A stretch of 64,000 nt of DNA from Rhodovibrionaceae bacterium (lineage in GTDB: Bacteria > Pseudomonadota > Alphaproteobacteria > Kiloniellales > DSM-21159), in NCBI GenBank assembly GCA_028279885.1, contig JANQMX010000079.1:1-64000 (forward strand), given 5' to 3'. Shown here one piece after another: positions 34,288 to 42,337 of this stretch (position 1 is its first letter; every line of letters starts with the position of its first letter). Both the position numbers and the translations under genes were made by a program. The notes under the pieces were generated by a model. That model was not told the origin of the DNA. It made no database searches and saw only the letters and a list, made by a program, of their open reading frames with translations.

Positions 34288-35841
34288 TCAATTCGTCAGG
34301 CCGACCCTTCGGGTGAAATCGTTGGCGAAGACCTTGCCGACTGCCGGGCTCTCCAGCAGGGCGGCGCGGCTGTCCTTCCACTTCTTGACGTTGTCGCCGT
34401 AGGCCGCCTCGACACGCGCTGGGGTCAGGAAGTCGTTGATCTTTCCCCAGTGCATGGTGAGCGGGATGCCGGCCTTCTCGATATTGGCCCAGACCTTGTT
34501 CACGTACTGCTGGGACTTGGCTGTGAAGAGGCCATCGATCTCCATGACGCAGGTCGGCTCGAACTTGGTGAAGCCGAGCAGCGCCTTGGTGCCTTTGACG
34601 AAGCGCAGGGCGATCAACATGGGCAACAGGGTGCCGAAGTCCTTGTAGGTGTCGAGCGCGATATTGAGCGCATCGAGCGAGCGGTTCAGCGGTAGGCCGA
34701 CGCCGGAGGCGAAGACCTTGCCGACGACTTTCTCGCCACGGAAAAGATCCTTGAACGCCCCTGTCACCTGATAGGGCGCCAGCTCGTTGTCGACCTGCGC
34801 ATTGATCAGCGGCTTGGCGAGGTCGGCGACCACGGAGGGCAGCAGCTCCACCACGTTGGCCATCAGCTCCAGGCCGGAGGCACCCGGGCCCGGTGCACCG
34901 TCGTCCCAGTCCGGCGGCTGGTAGTTCGGGGTGAAGGGGCGCTCAAACATGAAGAGCACCGAGGCCTTCTCGGCCGGTATCTTGTCGTTGGGGTTCACCT
35001 CCAGCTGGAAGTGATAGAGCTTGGAGACCGGGCCCGGCAGGCTGAGGCCGGAGAAATCGAGACTGGTGATTGCCTTTTTGAGCCCGGCGCCGAAGGTGCG
35101 GAAGGAGCGGTGGGCGTCGAGCAGGAAGAGCTCCCGCGCCTCGATCAACACGCCGTGGATGATGCCGAAGGAGCCGAAGCTGACCAGCGCCGCATCGAAC
35201 AGCGTGTCGTCGCGGATGAGTTCGGCGCCCAAGGCCGCGGCGAAGCTCGGCCGCACCACGGGATAGGAGGCGCGCTCGAGGAAGACGTGCTTGTTCGGCC
35301 CGGTCACCAGGTGGAGGCCGACCACGAAGTCCTGGGTGGCGCCGAACTTGAAGGCCGAGCCGTGGGTGCCGGTGGAGATCACACCGGGCAGGGTCTGACC
35401 GTTGTTGGAGCCGGAGGCCTTAAGCGAGAGGCCGTCTCGGAACAGCACCCGGTTGATTTCCGAGATCGAATAGCCGCACTCCAGGAAGCGTAGCTTGTCC
35501 CGCTCACCGGCGTAGTTGGCAGAGACCTGGCTGGCGGGCAGGGTGAAGCCGACACGCAGCGCTTTGTTGCTGAGCAGCCAGTGCTTGGAGACAGCGACCT
35601 TGCTCAGGGACCAGGAGCTGCCGAAGGCGCGCAGTTCCTTCTTTTTCTTTACTGCGTGGGCGACGGTTGCCTGCAACTCCTTGGTCGCCGCGTTGTAGGT
35701 CTGCAGCCGCGCGTCTGCCGTGCTCGCGGGGCGGAAGACGTTGAAGGAGTACAGGCCCTCGATTTTCTGCTCGAAGGTCTGGTGCCGACCAACCCAGCTG
35801 TTCTTCGGGGAAAACGTCGACCGCTTGGGAACGTTTGGCAT
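34288..35841 (-). CDS. FAD-linked oxidoreductase, aldonolactone oxidase-like
   Basis: This 517-residue flavoprotein has an FAD_binding_4 (PCMH-type) domain: the N-terminal LRAFGSSWSLSKVAVSKHW and the pyrophosphate loop GSNNGQTLPGVISTGTHGSAFKFGATQDFVVGLHLVTG. The C-terminal half ends in MHWGKINDFLTPARVEAAYGDNVKKWKDSRA, close to the HWGK motif of gulonolactone/arabinonolactone oxidases. The usual covalent-FAD His is not clearly placed, so FAD attachment is uncertain. GAAAGGAC precedes the ATG. It is convergent with LysR. The substrate is likely a sugar lactone or alditol, by family. Confidence 0.85.
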   Translation of the reverse strand: MPNVPKRSTFSPKNSWVGRHQTFEQKIEGLYSFNVFRPASTADARLQTYNAATKELQATVAHAVKKKKELRAFGSSWSLSKVAVSKHWLLSNKALRVGFTLPASQVSANYAGERDKLRFLECGYSISEINRVLFRDGLSLKASGSNNGQTLPGVISTGTHGSAFKFGATQDFVVGLHLVTGPNKHVFLERASYPVVRPSFAAALGAELIRDDTLFDAALVSFGSFGIIHGVLIEARELFLLDAHRSFRTFGAGLKKAITSLDFSGLSLPGPVSKLYHFQLEVNPNDKIPAEKASVLFMFERPFTPNYQPPDWDDGAPGPGASGLELMANVVELLPSVVADLAKPLINAQVDNELAPYQVTGAFKDLFRGEKVVGKVFASGVGLPLNRSLDALNIALDTYKDFGTLLPMLIALRFVKGTKALLGFTKFEPTCVMEIDGLFTAKSQQYVNKVWANIEKAGIPLTMHWGKINDFLTPARVEAAYGDNVKKWKDSRAALLESPAVGKVFANDFTRRVGLTN

Positions 35842-35888
35842 GGGGCGCGTCCTTTCCGCCTAGGATAGGAGGGGCATCCAGAAGGTTG

Positions 35889-36251
35889 CTACTGAGCGGG
35901 CGCTTCGGGGAATCCTCCAAGATCGCCAGCTGGTGCGCGACAGCGATAGCGAACTTCGCCGGGCATCCAGATGCCCAGGGTTAGCACGCCGGCCAGGTCG
36001 TAGAGGAAATTGTCCTCGACGATCACGTCGTTGAGCCCGTCCTCGCAGTCGGCCGCAACCACCTGGGGATCGAGGATCGCGCCCCACAGATAGGCGTGCA
36101 CCATGCGGCTCTCGTAGGTTTGCTCCAAAGGATCGGAGTCCGGCGTACGCACTTGGTGGCTGGCACAGCCTGCCAACAAGGCGGCCATTAGAAATACGCT
36201 GGCCGACAGCCATCGTCGGCCATGGCGCATGGGATAGCTCGGAAGCTTCAT
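35889..36251 (-). CDS. Bor-like small lipoprotein
   Basis: This 120-residue lipoprotein has a lipobox LLAGC. The mature end (CEDGLNDVIVEDNFLYDLAGVLTLGIWMPGEVRYRC) matches the C-terminal pattern of the lambda Bor/Iss family, with two cysteines spaced as in that family (compare LGIYTPLEARVYC). The ATG at 36251 has GAGGGGGGTGGG upstream; a more distal ATG at 36284 lacks support. Bor homologues are common chromosomal surface lipoproteins; the role here is unknown. Confidence 0.75.
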   Translation of the reverse strand: MKLPSYPMRHGRRWLSASVFLMAALLAGCASHQVRTPDSDPLEQTYESRMVHAYLWGAILDPQVVAADCEDGLNDVIVEDNFLYDLAGVLTLGIWMPGEVRYRCRAPAGDLGGFPEAPAQ

Positions 36252-36563
36252 AATCCCACCCCCCTCATTTCTGCGCCGCCCCAAAGGCGGACAGGCCGCT
36301 GATCAGGCAGCCAACACAGCCACGTGCTGTGCAACATTATGGTAACTCGCTGTCGCGGGACATGGCTGTGACATTGCCGGCCAGCTGGAAGTCGTTTCTA
36401 TGAGTATATTTACAGCTTTTGATTGGTTTGGCGATGGACTGTATGGAGTTTTTTACAGTTTCGCCGGCCTGTGACCAAAAAGTGTCAGAAAATTTTACGT
36501 TGACCTCGTTCGTTAACCAACAGCAACCAGTCAAGGTATTGAAAACAATAAGACAATCAAAAA
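36252..36563. other. AT-rich intergenic region, no gene seen
   Basis: About 310 bp, clearly more AT-rich than the flanks, between the Bor-like lipoprotein (minus) and the PEP-CTERM gene (plus). A minus-strand frame at 36337-36534 has no ribosome site or recognisable content. The stretch probably holds activator sites for the sigma-54-type promoter that follows. Confidence 0.5.
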
Positions 36564-36579
36564 TGGCATGATGCCTGCT
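36564..36579 (+). promoter_or_regulatory. Sigma-54 (RpoN)-type promoter of the PEP-CTERM gene
   Basis: TGGCATGATGCCTGCT has the invariant GG (36565-36566) and GC (36577-36578) separated by exactly ten bases, as required for RpoN -24/-12 promoters (TGGCACG-N4-TTGC). Transcription would begin near 36590. PEP-CTERM genes in several Proteobacteria are controlled by PrsK/PrsR with RpoN, which makes the match meaningful. Confidence 0.65.
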
Positions 36580-36618
36580 TGGTAATCGTTGAGCAGGTCA
36601 GCGCCGTTCTTGGGGTTA

Positions 36619-36646
36619 GGCATGCCCACGAGCTTGTGGGCATGCC
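36619..36646 (+). promoter_or_regulatory. Strong 5'-leader hairpin of the PEP-CTERM gene
   Basis: GGCATGCCCAC (36619-36629) and GTGGGCATGCC (36636-36646) form a perfect 11-bp stem with a 6-nt loop (GAGCTT). It lies about 30 nt into the predicted transcript and 45 nt before the start codon. No T-run follows, so it is not a standard terminator; it may stabilise the mRNA or control translation. Confidence 0.7.
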
Positions 36647-36690
36647 GGCGCGGCCTGAATGCAAAGGTGTTCAAGATGAAGGGGCATCTT

Positions 36691-37389
36691 ATGAACCAGA
36701 TCAAGAAAACCTATCGTGCCAAGCGCTCGGCAGCGGTGCTGGCTGGGCTGTTGTTTGGGGTGGCTGCGGCGTTCACGACGCAGAGTGCGCAGGCGCTCGT
36801 CATCGAGGGTGACTATACGGTCAATGTCCATAGCCAGGATCCGGGCCTGGTGGTGCAGACCAGCGATATCTTCGATCACAACTTCACACTCGACCTAGAG
36901 CTGAATGTCCCGCAGACCGTGAAGCTGTTCAGGATTTGGACCGATGAGACCACGGTCAACGCAGGCGAAGATAACGTTGCTAACCCGGCGTCCGTCGATT
37001 GGATCTTCTCTTCACCGGTGGGCTCGGAAAGCTCCACTGGGGAGACGCACGGTGGTTGGAGACTCTTCGTTTTTCACTACGGCGAGATCAACTGGGATAA
37101 TCCAACGGTCATCACCTTCGATAACGGTGCTGAGCTTCAGATCACACTGACCGACCGGCACTTTAACAAGGGCCTCTTCGGGCTGAAGGAGGGGTATCGC
37201 CATGGCGCCAAGGTCAAGGCGACCTTCCTGCTGACCAAGGAGGGCAGCTATCCGATTCCGGAACCGGCGACGCTGGCGCTTTTCGGCCTGGGTCTCTTAG
37301 GCTTGGGGTTGGCCGTGCGGGCCAACGCCAAGCAAGCTTCCCTGCGCCTGGTGCGGGCGCGAAAGCAGCAACGTCGTCCTTTGAGCTAG
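36691..37389 (+). CDS. PEP-CTERM sorting domain protein
   Basis: This 232-residue secreted protein has a basic N-terminus and signal peptide (AVLAGLLFGVAAAFTTQSAQA). A beta-rich middle follows without a recognised domain. The PEP-CTERM tail is IPEPATLALFGLGLLGLGLA, then basic residues. Such proteins are cut by exosortase (XrtA type) and retained with exopolysaccharide. ATG 36691 is chosen because AAGGGG lies 7-10 bp upstream; ATG 36676 is also in frame. The gene sits alone behind a sigma-54-type promoter and a leader hairpin. The C-terminus has an unusually long basic extension (about 20 residues) after the usual short basic cluster. Confidence 0.88.
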   Translation: MNQIKKTYRAKRSAAVLAGLLFGVAAAFTTQSAQALVIEGDYTVNVHSQDPGLVVQTSDIFDHNFTLDLELNVPQTVKLFRIWTDETTVNAGEDNVANPASVDWIFSSPVGSESSTGETHGGWRLFVFHYGEINWDNPTVITFDNGAELQITLTDRHFNKGLFGLKEGYRHGAKVKATFLLTKEGSYPIPEPATLALFGLGLLGLGLAVRANAKQASLRLVRARKQQRRPLS

Positions 37390-37412
37390 GCCAAACTGAC
37401 TTAACTCTTGCT

Positions 37413-38306
37413 CTACGCGCTTTGCTGCAGTTGTGCGCGCAGGAAAGCCACGTTGACCACCAGGCCTGGCAGCAGCCACTGGAAGAGGCGGCAGACATCG
37501 CGCAGCTCTTCGAAGCTGGCGTCGTGCTCCGCCGCCTCTCGTAGTGCAACGGCGGTCAGCTTGCCCGGATTTGGCAGGCGGCGACTGACCTCAGCCAGGC
37601 AGCGCTCATGCACGGCTTGGCACAGCGCTTCGTGCGCGGGGGTGCCGGCGACCGTGCTGAGGTCATTCCAGGCCAGCGCCCAATAGCTCGGCCAGCGCGC
37701 GAAGGCGCGATAGTCCGTGTTGACGAACGGCAGCCCCAGGACACGCTTGATGTCCTCATAGACGGCTTGGGTCGGCGCATCGGCATGGTGCGGCTCCATC
37801 AAGACAAAGGGCACCGCCGCTTCCGGTCCATGTCGACCCTCAAAGGCTGGGGCGGCGTCCGGTTCCTTGGCGCCGGCCATCTCGCCGCTCTCCAAGAGGT
37901 AGCGGGCCAGGGTCGCCAGAAGGACGTAAGGCTGGTTGCCGTGGCTGAAGATCTCCACCATCCGCCGGATATCTTCGATCTCCCGTGGGGCATAGCCCAG
38001 GGTGGTGAGCCGAGGGCCAACTGGCGGCGGCGCCAGTTTCTCCACCTCCGCCTCGACGAAGATGCGGTTGCCCTGAAAGGCTTCGACGAAAGGTCGGCTG
38101 GCAGCGAGTGCCCGCGTGCCCTGCCACAGCGTCTTGAAGAAGGCGGGATAGTGGGCATAGGCCATGGTCACCACGCCCATCCAGGGAACCTGGAAGACCT
38201 GCTTCATGTCCTCGTACCACTGCTTGCGCTCGCCTTCGACGCGGTACTCGGGAAGCGGATGGATGGCAGGAATGGGCTCAGGCTTCAGGCGGGGCAGGGG
38301 CGGCAT
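37413..38306 (-). CDS. DehI-family (group I 2-haloacid dehalogenase) protein
   Basis: This 297-residue all-helical protein is made of two related halves, as in DehI: EYRVEGERKQWYEDMKQVFQVPWMGVVTMAYAHYPAFFKTLW and TQAVYEDIKRVLGLPFVNTDYRAFARWPSYWALAWNDL. The Asp in FVNTDYRA sits at the place of the catalytic Asp of DehI dehalogenases. Many family members have unproven activity, so dehalogenation is only probable. An upstream ATG at 38330 is possible. It is divergent from marR across a gap carrying two operator-like palindromes. Confidence 0.82.
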   Translation of the reverse strand: MPPLPRLKPEPIPAIHPLPEYRVEGERKQWYEDMKQVFQVPWMGVVTMAYAHYPAFFKTLWQGTRALAASRPFVEAFQGNRIFVEAEVEKLAPPPVGPRLTTLGYAPREIEDIRRMVEIFSHGNQPYVLLATLARYLLESGEMAGAKEPDAAPAFEGRHGPEAAVPFVLMEPHHADAPTQAVYEDIKRVLGLPFVNTDYRAFARWPSYWALAWNDLSTVAGTPAHEALCQAVHERCLAEVSRRLPNPGKLTAVALREAAEHDASFEELRDVCRLFQWLLPGLVVNVAFLRAQLQQSA

Positions 38307-38389
38307 GGCGCTCTCAACGGTGGCGAACATGGCAGCATAGCGCGACAGCCGGATCGGCAAAGGTCACCGCTGCGGCAAAACAGCTCAAT

Positions 38390-38423
38390 TGACAATATAT
38401 TGTCATATTGACTACATGTTGTC
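38390..38423. promoter_or_regulatory. MarR operators (two palindromes) between dehI-like and marR genes
   Basis: TGACAATATATTGTCA (38390-38405) is a perfect 16-bp palindrome. A degenerate second copy, GACTACATGTTGTC, lies at 38410-38423, just before the marR start. A TTGACA -35-like box is embedded in the first site. This is the usual layout for MarR autorepression and control of the divergent gene. Confidence 0.75.
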
Positions 38424-38425
38424 TT

Positions 38426-38887
38426 ATGAGAAAGCATAGCGAAGAAGCAGCGCTCGTTACCGAGCTGATTCTCGAAACCTTCCGGCTGAACGGGCGCCTA
38501 TTGGCTGCCGGCGATCGCCTGACCCGCGATCTCGGGCTGTCGAGCGCCCGCTGGCAGGTCTTAGGCGCAATCGAGGATTCGCCGCTGCCGGTGGCGCAGA
38601 TCGCCCGCAACATGGGCTTAACGCGGCAGGCTGTGCAGCGGGTGACCAATGATCTGGCCGATGCGTGTCTCGTTACCTTTGCAGCCAATCCGGACCACCG
38701 ACGGGCCAAGCTCGTCAAGCTGACGGCGAGCGGGCGAAAGACCCTGGAGGAGGTTTGGCGGCGACAGATCGACTGGTCGAATCGCTTGTCGGCCGGTCTG
38801 GACGCCGCCGAATTGGACAAGGCCCTGACAACCGCGCGGGCGCTGCGTCAACGTCTGGAGGCCGATGGGCAAGAGCCAACGGAGTGA
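38426..38887 (+). CDS. MarR family transcriptional regulator
   Basis: This 153-residue dimeric winged-helix regulator shows LGLSSARWQVLGAIEDSPLPVAQIARNMGLTRQAVQRVTNDLADACLVTFAANPDHRRAKLVKLTASGRKTLEEV. The recognition helix and the DHRRAK wing (usual form DxRRxK) are intact. Start ATG 38426 is preferred to TTG 38408, since the second palindrome overlaps the latter. Two membrane-protein genes follow directly (4-bp gap, then a one-base overlap), so the regulator probably heads that operon and also controls the divergent dehI-like gene. Confidence 0.93.
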   Translation: MRKHSEEAALVTELILETFRLNGRLLAAGDRLTRDLGLSSARWQVLGAIEDSPLPVAQIARNMGLTRQAVQRVTNDLADACLVTFAANPDHRRAKLVKLTASGRKTLEEVWRRQIDWSNRLSAGLDAAELDKALTTARALRQRLEADGQEPTE

Positions 38888-38891
38888 AGAC

Positions 38892-39404
38892 ATGACTCTC
38901 AGGTTCGTTAAGGCGCTGCATCTGCTCGGCATGGCGATGTTTCTTGGCAGCATCCTCGGCCACATCACGGCCGGACTCCTGCCGGGCATCCATGACAATG
39001 CTGCGACGGCCTTGGTCGCTCGCCAAACCATCGATGTGGCAACCACCTACTTGACCCTACCCGGTTTGGCCCTGCTCGTCCTGACGGGGAGTGTCATGAC
39101 AGCAAAGGGACGGTTGCCGTTCCCTGGAACGCGCTGGCTCATTCTGCATGTGCTTTTCGCACTGTTGATCCTGCTGAACGCAGGCCTTGTCCTTTACCCA
39201 GTGGGGCAGGAACTGCTCGCGGCCGCTTCGCAAGTAGCGGCTGGGGCGCTGGCGCTCGACCGTTTGGCCCCACTCGAGGGGCGCGAAGCCGCCTTCGGGG
39301 CCGCCAACCTGCTGCTTTCTCTTATGGCGCTCTTTGTTGCCGTGATCAGGCCGCGCCTCGGCGGCAAGACGCGCCCTCCCAGGGAAGCGGCCGGGGGAGC
39401 GTAA
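38892..39404 (+). CDS. DUF2269-like integral membrane protein
   Basis: This 170-residue membrane protein has four or so hydrophobic segments and an N-terminal FVKALHLLGMAMFLGSILGHITAG, as in DUF2269-type proteins with a His in the first helix. A second His-bearing segment is RWLILHVLFALLIL. GGAGTGA lies upstream and its stop shares one base with the next start. Paired with a second member, it could form a heteromeric membrane complex. Function unknown. Confidence 0.75.
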   Translation: MTLRFVKALHLLGMAMFLGSILGHITAGLLPGIHDNAATALVARQTIDVATTYLTLPGLALLVLTGSVMTAKGRLPFPGTRWLILHVLFALLILLNAGLVLYPVGQELLAAASQVAAGALALDRLAPLEGREAAFGAANLLLSLMALFVAVIRPRLGGKTRPPREAAGGA

Positions 39405-39967
39405 TGGACACATACTTGCTATTGCGCTTCGCGCACATCCTGGGCTTCATCCTGCTCGGCGGTGGCTTGCTTGCGGTCTTCATCTCCGAGCTCCGTGCCT
39501 ATCGCACGACGGACGTCGCGGTCTTCGCTGAGGCAGCTTGGTATACGGCGGTGTTCTATGATGCTCTGGTCCTGCCCGGCGCCTTGATTGTTGGGGTGTC
39601 AGGCCTGCTTCTCATCTTCGAGCTTGGCATGAGCTTCTTCGAGGCCCCGTGGCTGGTTGGCATGTGGGCTCTGTTCCTGTTCGAGTTCGTCGAAGGCAAC
39701 ACCGTGACCCGAATTCAGTTTCGTCGGACACTCGGGCAATCGCTCCTTGCGCGGGAGCGGGGCGAGCTGAGTGAAGCGGCGCGGGACCAGGCGCGAACCT
39801 TGATCGGTCGGATGGCCCACTTTCTGGATATCCCCCTGTTTCTCGTGATCGTCTATTGCGGAGCGATGCGTCCTGAGAGCTGGGACATGGTGATCGCGGC
39901 GGTTCTTGTCGCCCTCATTGCCGCCGCCCTTCTAACGCTCGCGGTTCCGCGTTTGGCGCAACGCTAG
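39404..39967 (+). CDS. DUF2269 family membrane protein
   Basis: This 187-residue membrane protein starts MDTYLLLRFAHILGFILLGGGLLAVFISELRAY, the DUF2269 pattern with its conserved His. Further segments are ALIVGVSGLLLIFELGMSFF, WLVGMWALFLFEFVEGNTVTRIQFRR and FLVIVYCGAMRPESWDMV. It is the third gene of the marR operon, translationally coupled to the second. The conserved histidines would allow heme binding, but this is not shown by the sequence alone. Confidence 0.85.
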   Translation: MDTYLLLRFAHILGFILLGGGLLAVFISELRAYRTTDVAVFAEAAWYTAVFYDALVLPGALIVGVSGLLLIFELGMSFFEAPWLVGMWALFLFEFVEGNTVTRIQFRRTLGQSLLARERGELSEAARDQARTLIGRMAHFLDIPLFLVIVYCGAMRPESWDMVIAAVLVALIAAALLTLAVPRLAQR

Positions 39968-40036
39968 GCTGTTGCCGGAGGAGAGGGCTTGCGCGGGCTC
40001 GGCATATGGCTCAATACATCGCCGTGGTTCCGCCGC

Positions 40037-40113
40037 CGGGGAGTAGCTCAGCCTGGTAGAGCACCTGCTTTGGGAGCAGGAAGTCGCTGGTTCGAATCCA
40101 GTCTCCCCGACCA
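40037..40113 (+). tRNA. tRNA-Pro (anticodon TGG)
   Basis: This is a 77-nt cloverleaf with CCA encoded. The acceptor stem CGGGGAG/CTCCCCG is perfect. The D-arm contains AGCTCAGCCTGGTAGAGCA. The anticodon stem CCTGC/GCAGG encloses loop TTTGGGA (anticodon TGG), and the T-arm is CTGGTTCGAATCCAG. It reads CCA and, by wobble, other proline codons. No other tRNA lies nearby. Confidence 0.98.
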
Positions 40114-40175
40114 CGCCTCCTTCGGTGCTCGTACTGCCTCGATACCGGCGACAGTCACTGTGGTGATAGCAGCGA

Positions 40176-40424
40176 TCAATCCTTGTGGCTCATGATCGCG
40201 GTCCCGACCACCAGGCTGCCGAAGGTCACGGAAAAGAAGACGAACAGTAGGAGCAGCGCCTCGACCCAGGCATCGGCCTGCGCGATCAGGGTGGTGATGC
40301 CGAACATGTCCGTGAGCAGGATCGCCACGACAAGCGCACATCCGAGCGCCACGCCGCAGAGGCAGTGGAAGGCTAGGAACTTCAGCAGCTTCATCTCCGG
40401 CTTGTCGCGACCTGAGGCCGGCAT
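40176..40424 (-). CDS. Small two-helix membrane protein, unknown
   Basis: This 82-residue protein has two hydrophobic segments (FLAFHCLCGVALGCALVVAILL and ALLLLFVFFSVTFGSLVVGTAIM) joined by a short acidic loop (AQADAW). The start is ATG 40424, with AAGGAGAG upstream. A His and cysteines in the first helix (FHCLCG) are notable. Similar small proteins of unknown role are frequent in Alphaproteobacteria. It is convergent with the tRNA and divergent from the cupin gene. Confidence 0.75.
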   Translation of the reverse strand: MPASGRDKPEMKLLKFLAFHCLCGVALGCALVVAILLTDMFGITTLIAQADAWVEALLLLFVFFSVTFGSLVVGTAIMSHKD

Positions 40425-40627
40425 GTCGCTCTCTCCTTCGATACGAAGCATCAACCGGGTTCCAGCTTATCATAGAGACACGGCAGACGTCAGTGCGGCC
40501 CTTTGCCTGCAGGCTCTGTTCGAACGCTTGTTGACGAATGAAATGCACGGCAAACTGTCAACCGCGGGACATAAGCCGGTCCAGGCTTAGGGGTATCGAC
40601 CGTTCGACGTGTGCTTGGGAGGCGGCC

Positions 40628-41191
40628 ATGTTCGATCTCGACCATTTCATCGAAGACTGTCGTCAGGCGCGCGCCGAGGATGACGACCACAAGGCTGTGC
40701 GCGAGGCGGTGGCACGTGCTTGCTCTGCACCGGAGGAGATGGTCGCTGCGCTCGGGGTTCCGGAACGCGGCGGCATCCAGAAGCTCTATCATGCGCCTGA
40801 CCTCACCATCATCAATGTGATCTGGGGACCGCGCATGACCCTGCGGCCCCACAATCACGAAATGTGGGCCGTCATCGGTATCTATGGCGGCCGAGAAGAC
40901 AACGTCTTCTGGCGTCGCTTGGACGGTGATGCGGAGGGCCGCATCGAGGCCGCTGGGGCCAAGGCGCTTTCGACCGGTGATGCGGTGCCGCTCGGGAAGG
41001 ATATCATCCATTCGGTGACCAATCCGATTTCGAAGCTGACCGGCGCCATCCATGTCTATGGCGGCGACTTCTATGGCGTCAGCCGCAGCGAGTGGGATCC
41101 TGGATCCTTGCACGAGGTGCCTTACGACATGGAAGAGACCCTGCGTCTGTTCGAAGACTCCAACCTGCTTTTGGACCGTGTGTCGCAGTGA
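40628..41191 (+). CDS. Cysteine-dioxygenase-like cupin protein
   Basis: This 187-residue protein shows the cysteine dioxygenase/thiol dioxygenase cupin pattern: metal His residues in TLRPHNHEMWAVIGIYGGRED and the distal His in AIHVYGGDFYG, with KDIIHSVTNP between. GGGAGG precedes the ATG at 40628. Such enzymes oxidise small thiols with non-heme iron. Its stop shares one base with the PAS-domain gene that follows, so the two are coupled. Confidence 0.82.
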   Translation: MFDLDHFIEDCRQARAEDDDHKAVREAVARACSAPEEMVAALGVPERGGIQKLYHAPDLTIINVIWGPRMTLRPHNHEMWAVIGIYGGREDNVFWRRLDGDAEGRIEAAGAKALSTGDAVPLGKDIIHSVTNPISKLTGAIHVYGGDFYGVSRSEWDPGSLHEVPYDMEETLRLFEDSNLLLDRVSQ

Positions 41192-41685
41192 TGCGTGGCG
41201 ATACGCCGAGCGCTGAGCGGACTGATCTGGCATCGCTGTTGCCTGGTATGCCTGAGCGAAGCGCGCACACGACGCTGTATCGTCTTTGGCTAAAAAAGCG
41301 AGCGGCGGTGTCGGTAGAGTGCCGAGGCGAGCTTCCGGGGAGAGGCCAATTCGATCCTCTGGAAATGCCCAAGCTACTGCCAAATCTTACGCTATTCGAT
41401 GTCGAGAGGCGCCCGCTGCGCTTTCGCATTCGCTTGGTCGGCACCGCCATCGTCGCGGCCATGGGCAAGGACACAACCGGCCTTTACCTCGACCAGCTTG
41501 ATCGTATCGAGGCGGTCGAGCGTCGCGCTTGCGAACTGGTGGAGAGCAAGAGCCCCTATTTCCTCTCCGATCAGCCGCTGAGCTGGACCCATCGGGACTA
41601 CAAGACCTATTCCGTGCTTGGCCTGCCGTTGGCCAGCGATGGCAAGAGCGTCGACATGCTGCTCTATTCAATGCTGTTCAGCTGA
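41191..41685 (+). CDS. PAS-domain (PAS_5-type) protein
   Basis: This 164-residue stand-alone sensor-like protein has the PAS_5 pattern FDPLEMPKLLPNLTLFDVERRPLRFRIRLVGTAIVAAMGKDTTGLYLDQL, then DYKTYSVLGLPLASDGKSVDMLLYSML. There is no output domain. TGATG links it to the cupin gene upstream. These single-domain proteins are common and abundant in Rhodospirillales and Rhizobiales; ligand and partner are unknown. Confidence 0.85.
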   Translation: MRGDTPSAERTDLASLLPGMPERSAHTTLYRLWLKKRAAVSVECRGELPGRGQFDPLEMPKLLPNLTLFDVERRPLRFRIRLVGTAIVAAMGKDTTGLYLDQLDRIEAVERRACELVESKSPYFLSDQPLSWTHRDYKTYSVLGLPLASDGKSVDMLLYSMLFS

Positions 41686-41893
41686 GAGTGTCCCAGCTCA
41701 CGGACGGCCGTTGGGTGAGCGCGTATCCTGGTGCCGTTGGCGAGGTTGCCGGACTCCGTAACGCCGCATTAACCATAGCTGTCGTATTTCTGTCATAGGG
41801 TTGGCCGAGGCCAGCACAGCAGAAATCCCAGTGGAGCGGAAATCACTGTCAGCCTCGCCCATCGGATTGGAACGTCTGAACCAGGAGGTCGTT

Positions 41894-42337
41894 GTGGCGA
41901 AATCGAGCGCTGTTGCAGTGACAACCGTCTTTATGCTCAGCCTCTTCATGTCTCTTGCCGCAGCGGACGAAGACGGCAACTTCGTGCCCTACATGGTGGC
42001 CGGTACCGCCAAGGCGCTGGATGGCAATCGTATCATGGTCGATGACATGGAAGTCCGGCTTTGGGGCATTGTGGCGCCGGAGCGCAACACCTGGAGCGGT
42101 GCCGCAGCGGCCAGCTTCTTGTCTGCCTCGATTGACGGCACCGACATCCGCTGCCGCCTAACAGGCAAGCGCATCTACAAACGGCCAATCGCCGTATGCT
42201 TCCTGCCAGATGGTCAGGACGTCAGCGCGATGATCGTGGCCGAGGGCCTCGCGTTAGACTGCCAGCGCATGAGTGGCGGTCGCTACGCGCACCTGGAAAG
42301 TAACAAGCGTCTGCCATACCCAAGCTACTGCATGTGA
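41894..42337 (+). CDS. SNase-like (thermonuclease family) exported protein
   Basis: This 147-residue protein has a signal peptide (VFMLSLFMSLAAA). An OB-fold resembling staphylococcal nuclease follows: GTAKALDGNRIMVDDMEVRLWGIVAPE, then CRLTGKRIYKRPIAVCFLPDGQDVSAMIVAEGLALDCQRMSGGRYAHLE. The GTG start is picked from CAGGAGG nine bases upstream. The nuclease catalytic Arg/Glu set is only partly kept (RLWGI and YKRPIAVCF), so activity is uncertain. The 208 bp upstream show no gene. Confidence 0.8.
   Translation: MAKSSAVAVTTVFMLSLFMSLAAADEDGNFVPYMVAGTAKALDGNRIMVDDMEVRLWGIVAPERNTWSGAAAASFLSASIDGTDIRCRLTGKRIYKRPIAVCFLPDGQDVSAMIVAEGLALDCQRMSGGRYAHLESNKRLPYPSYCM

Noticed and set aside
36337-36534. 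Minus-strand frame in the AT-rich gap before the PEP-CTERM gene
   Set aside because: No ribosome site, composition follows the AT-rich background, and the region is better explained as promoter DNA.
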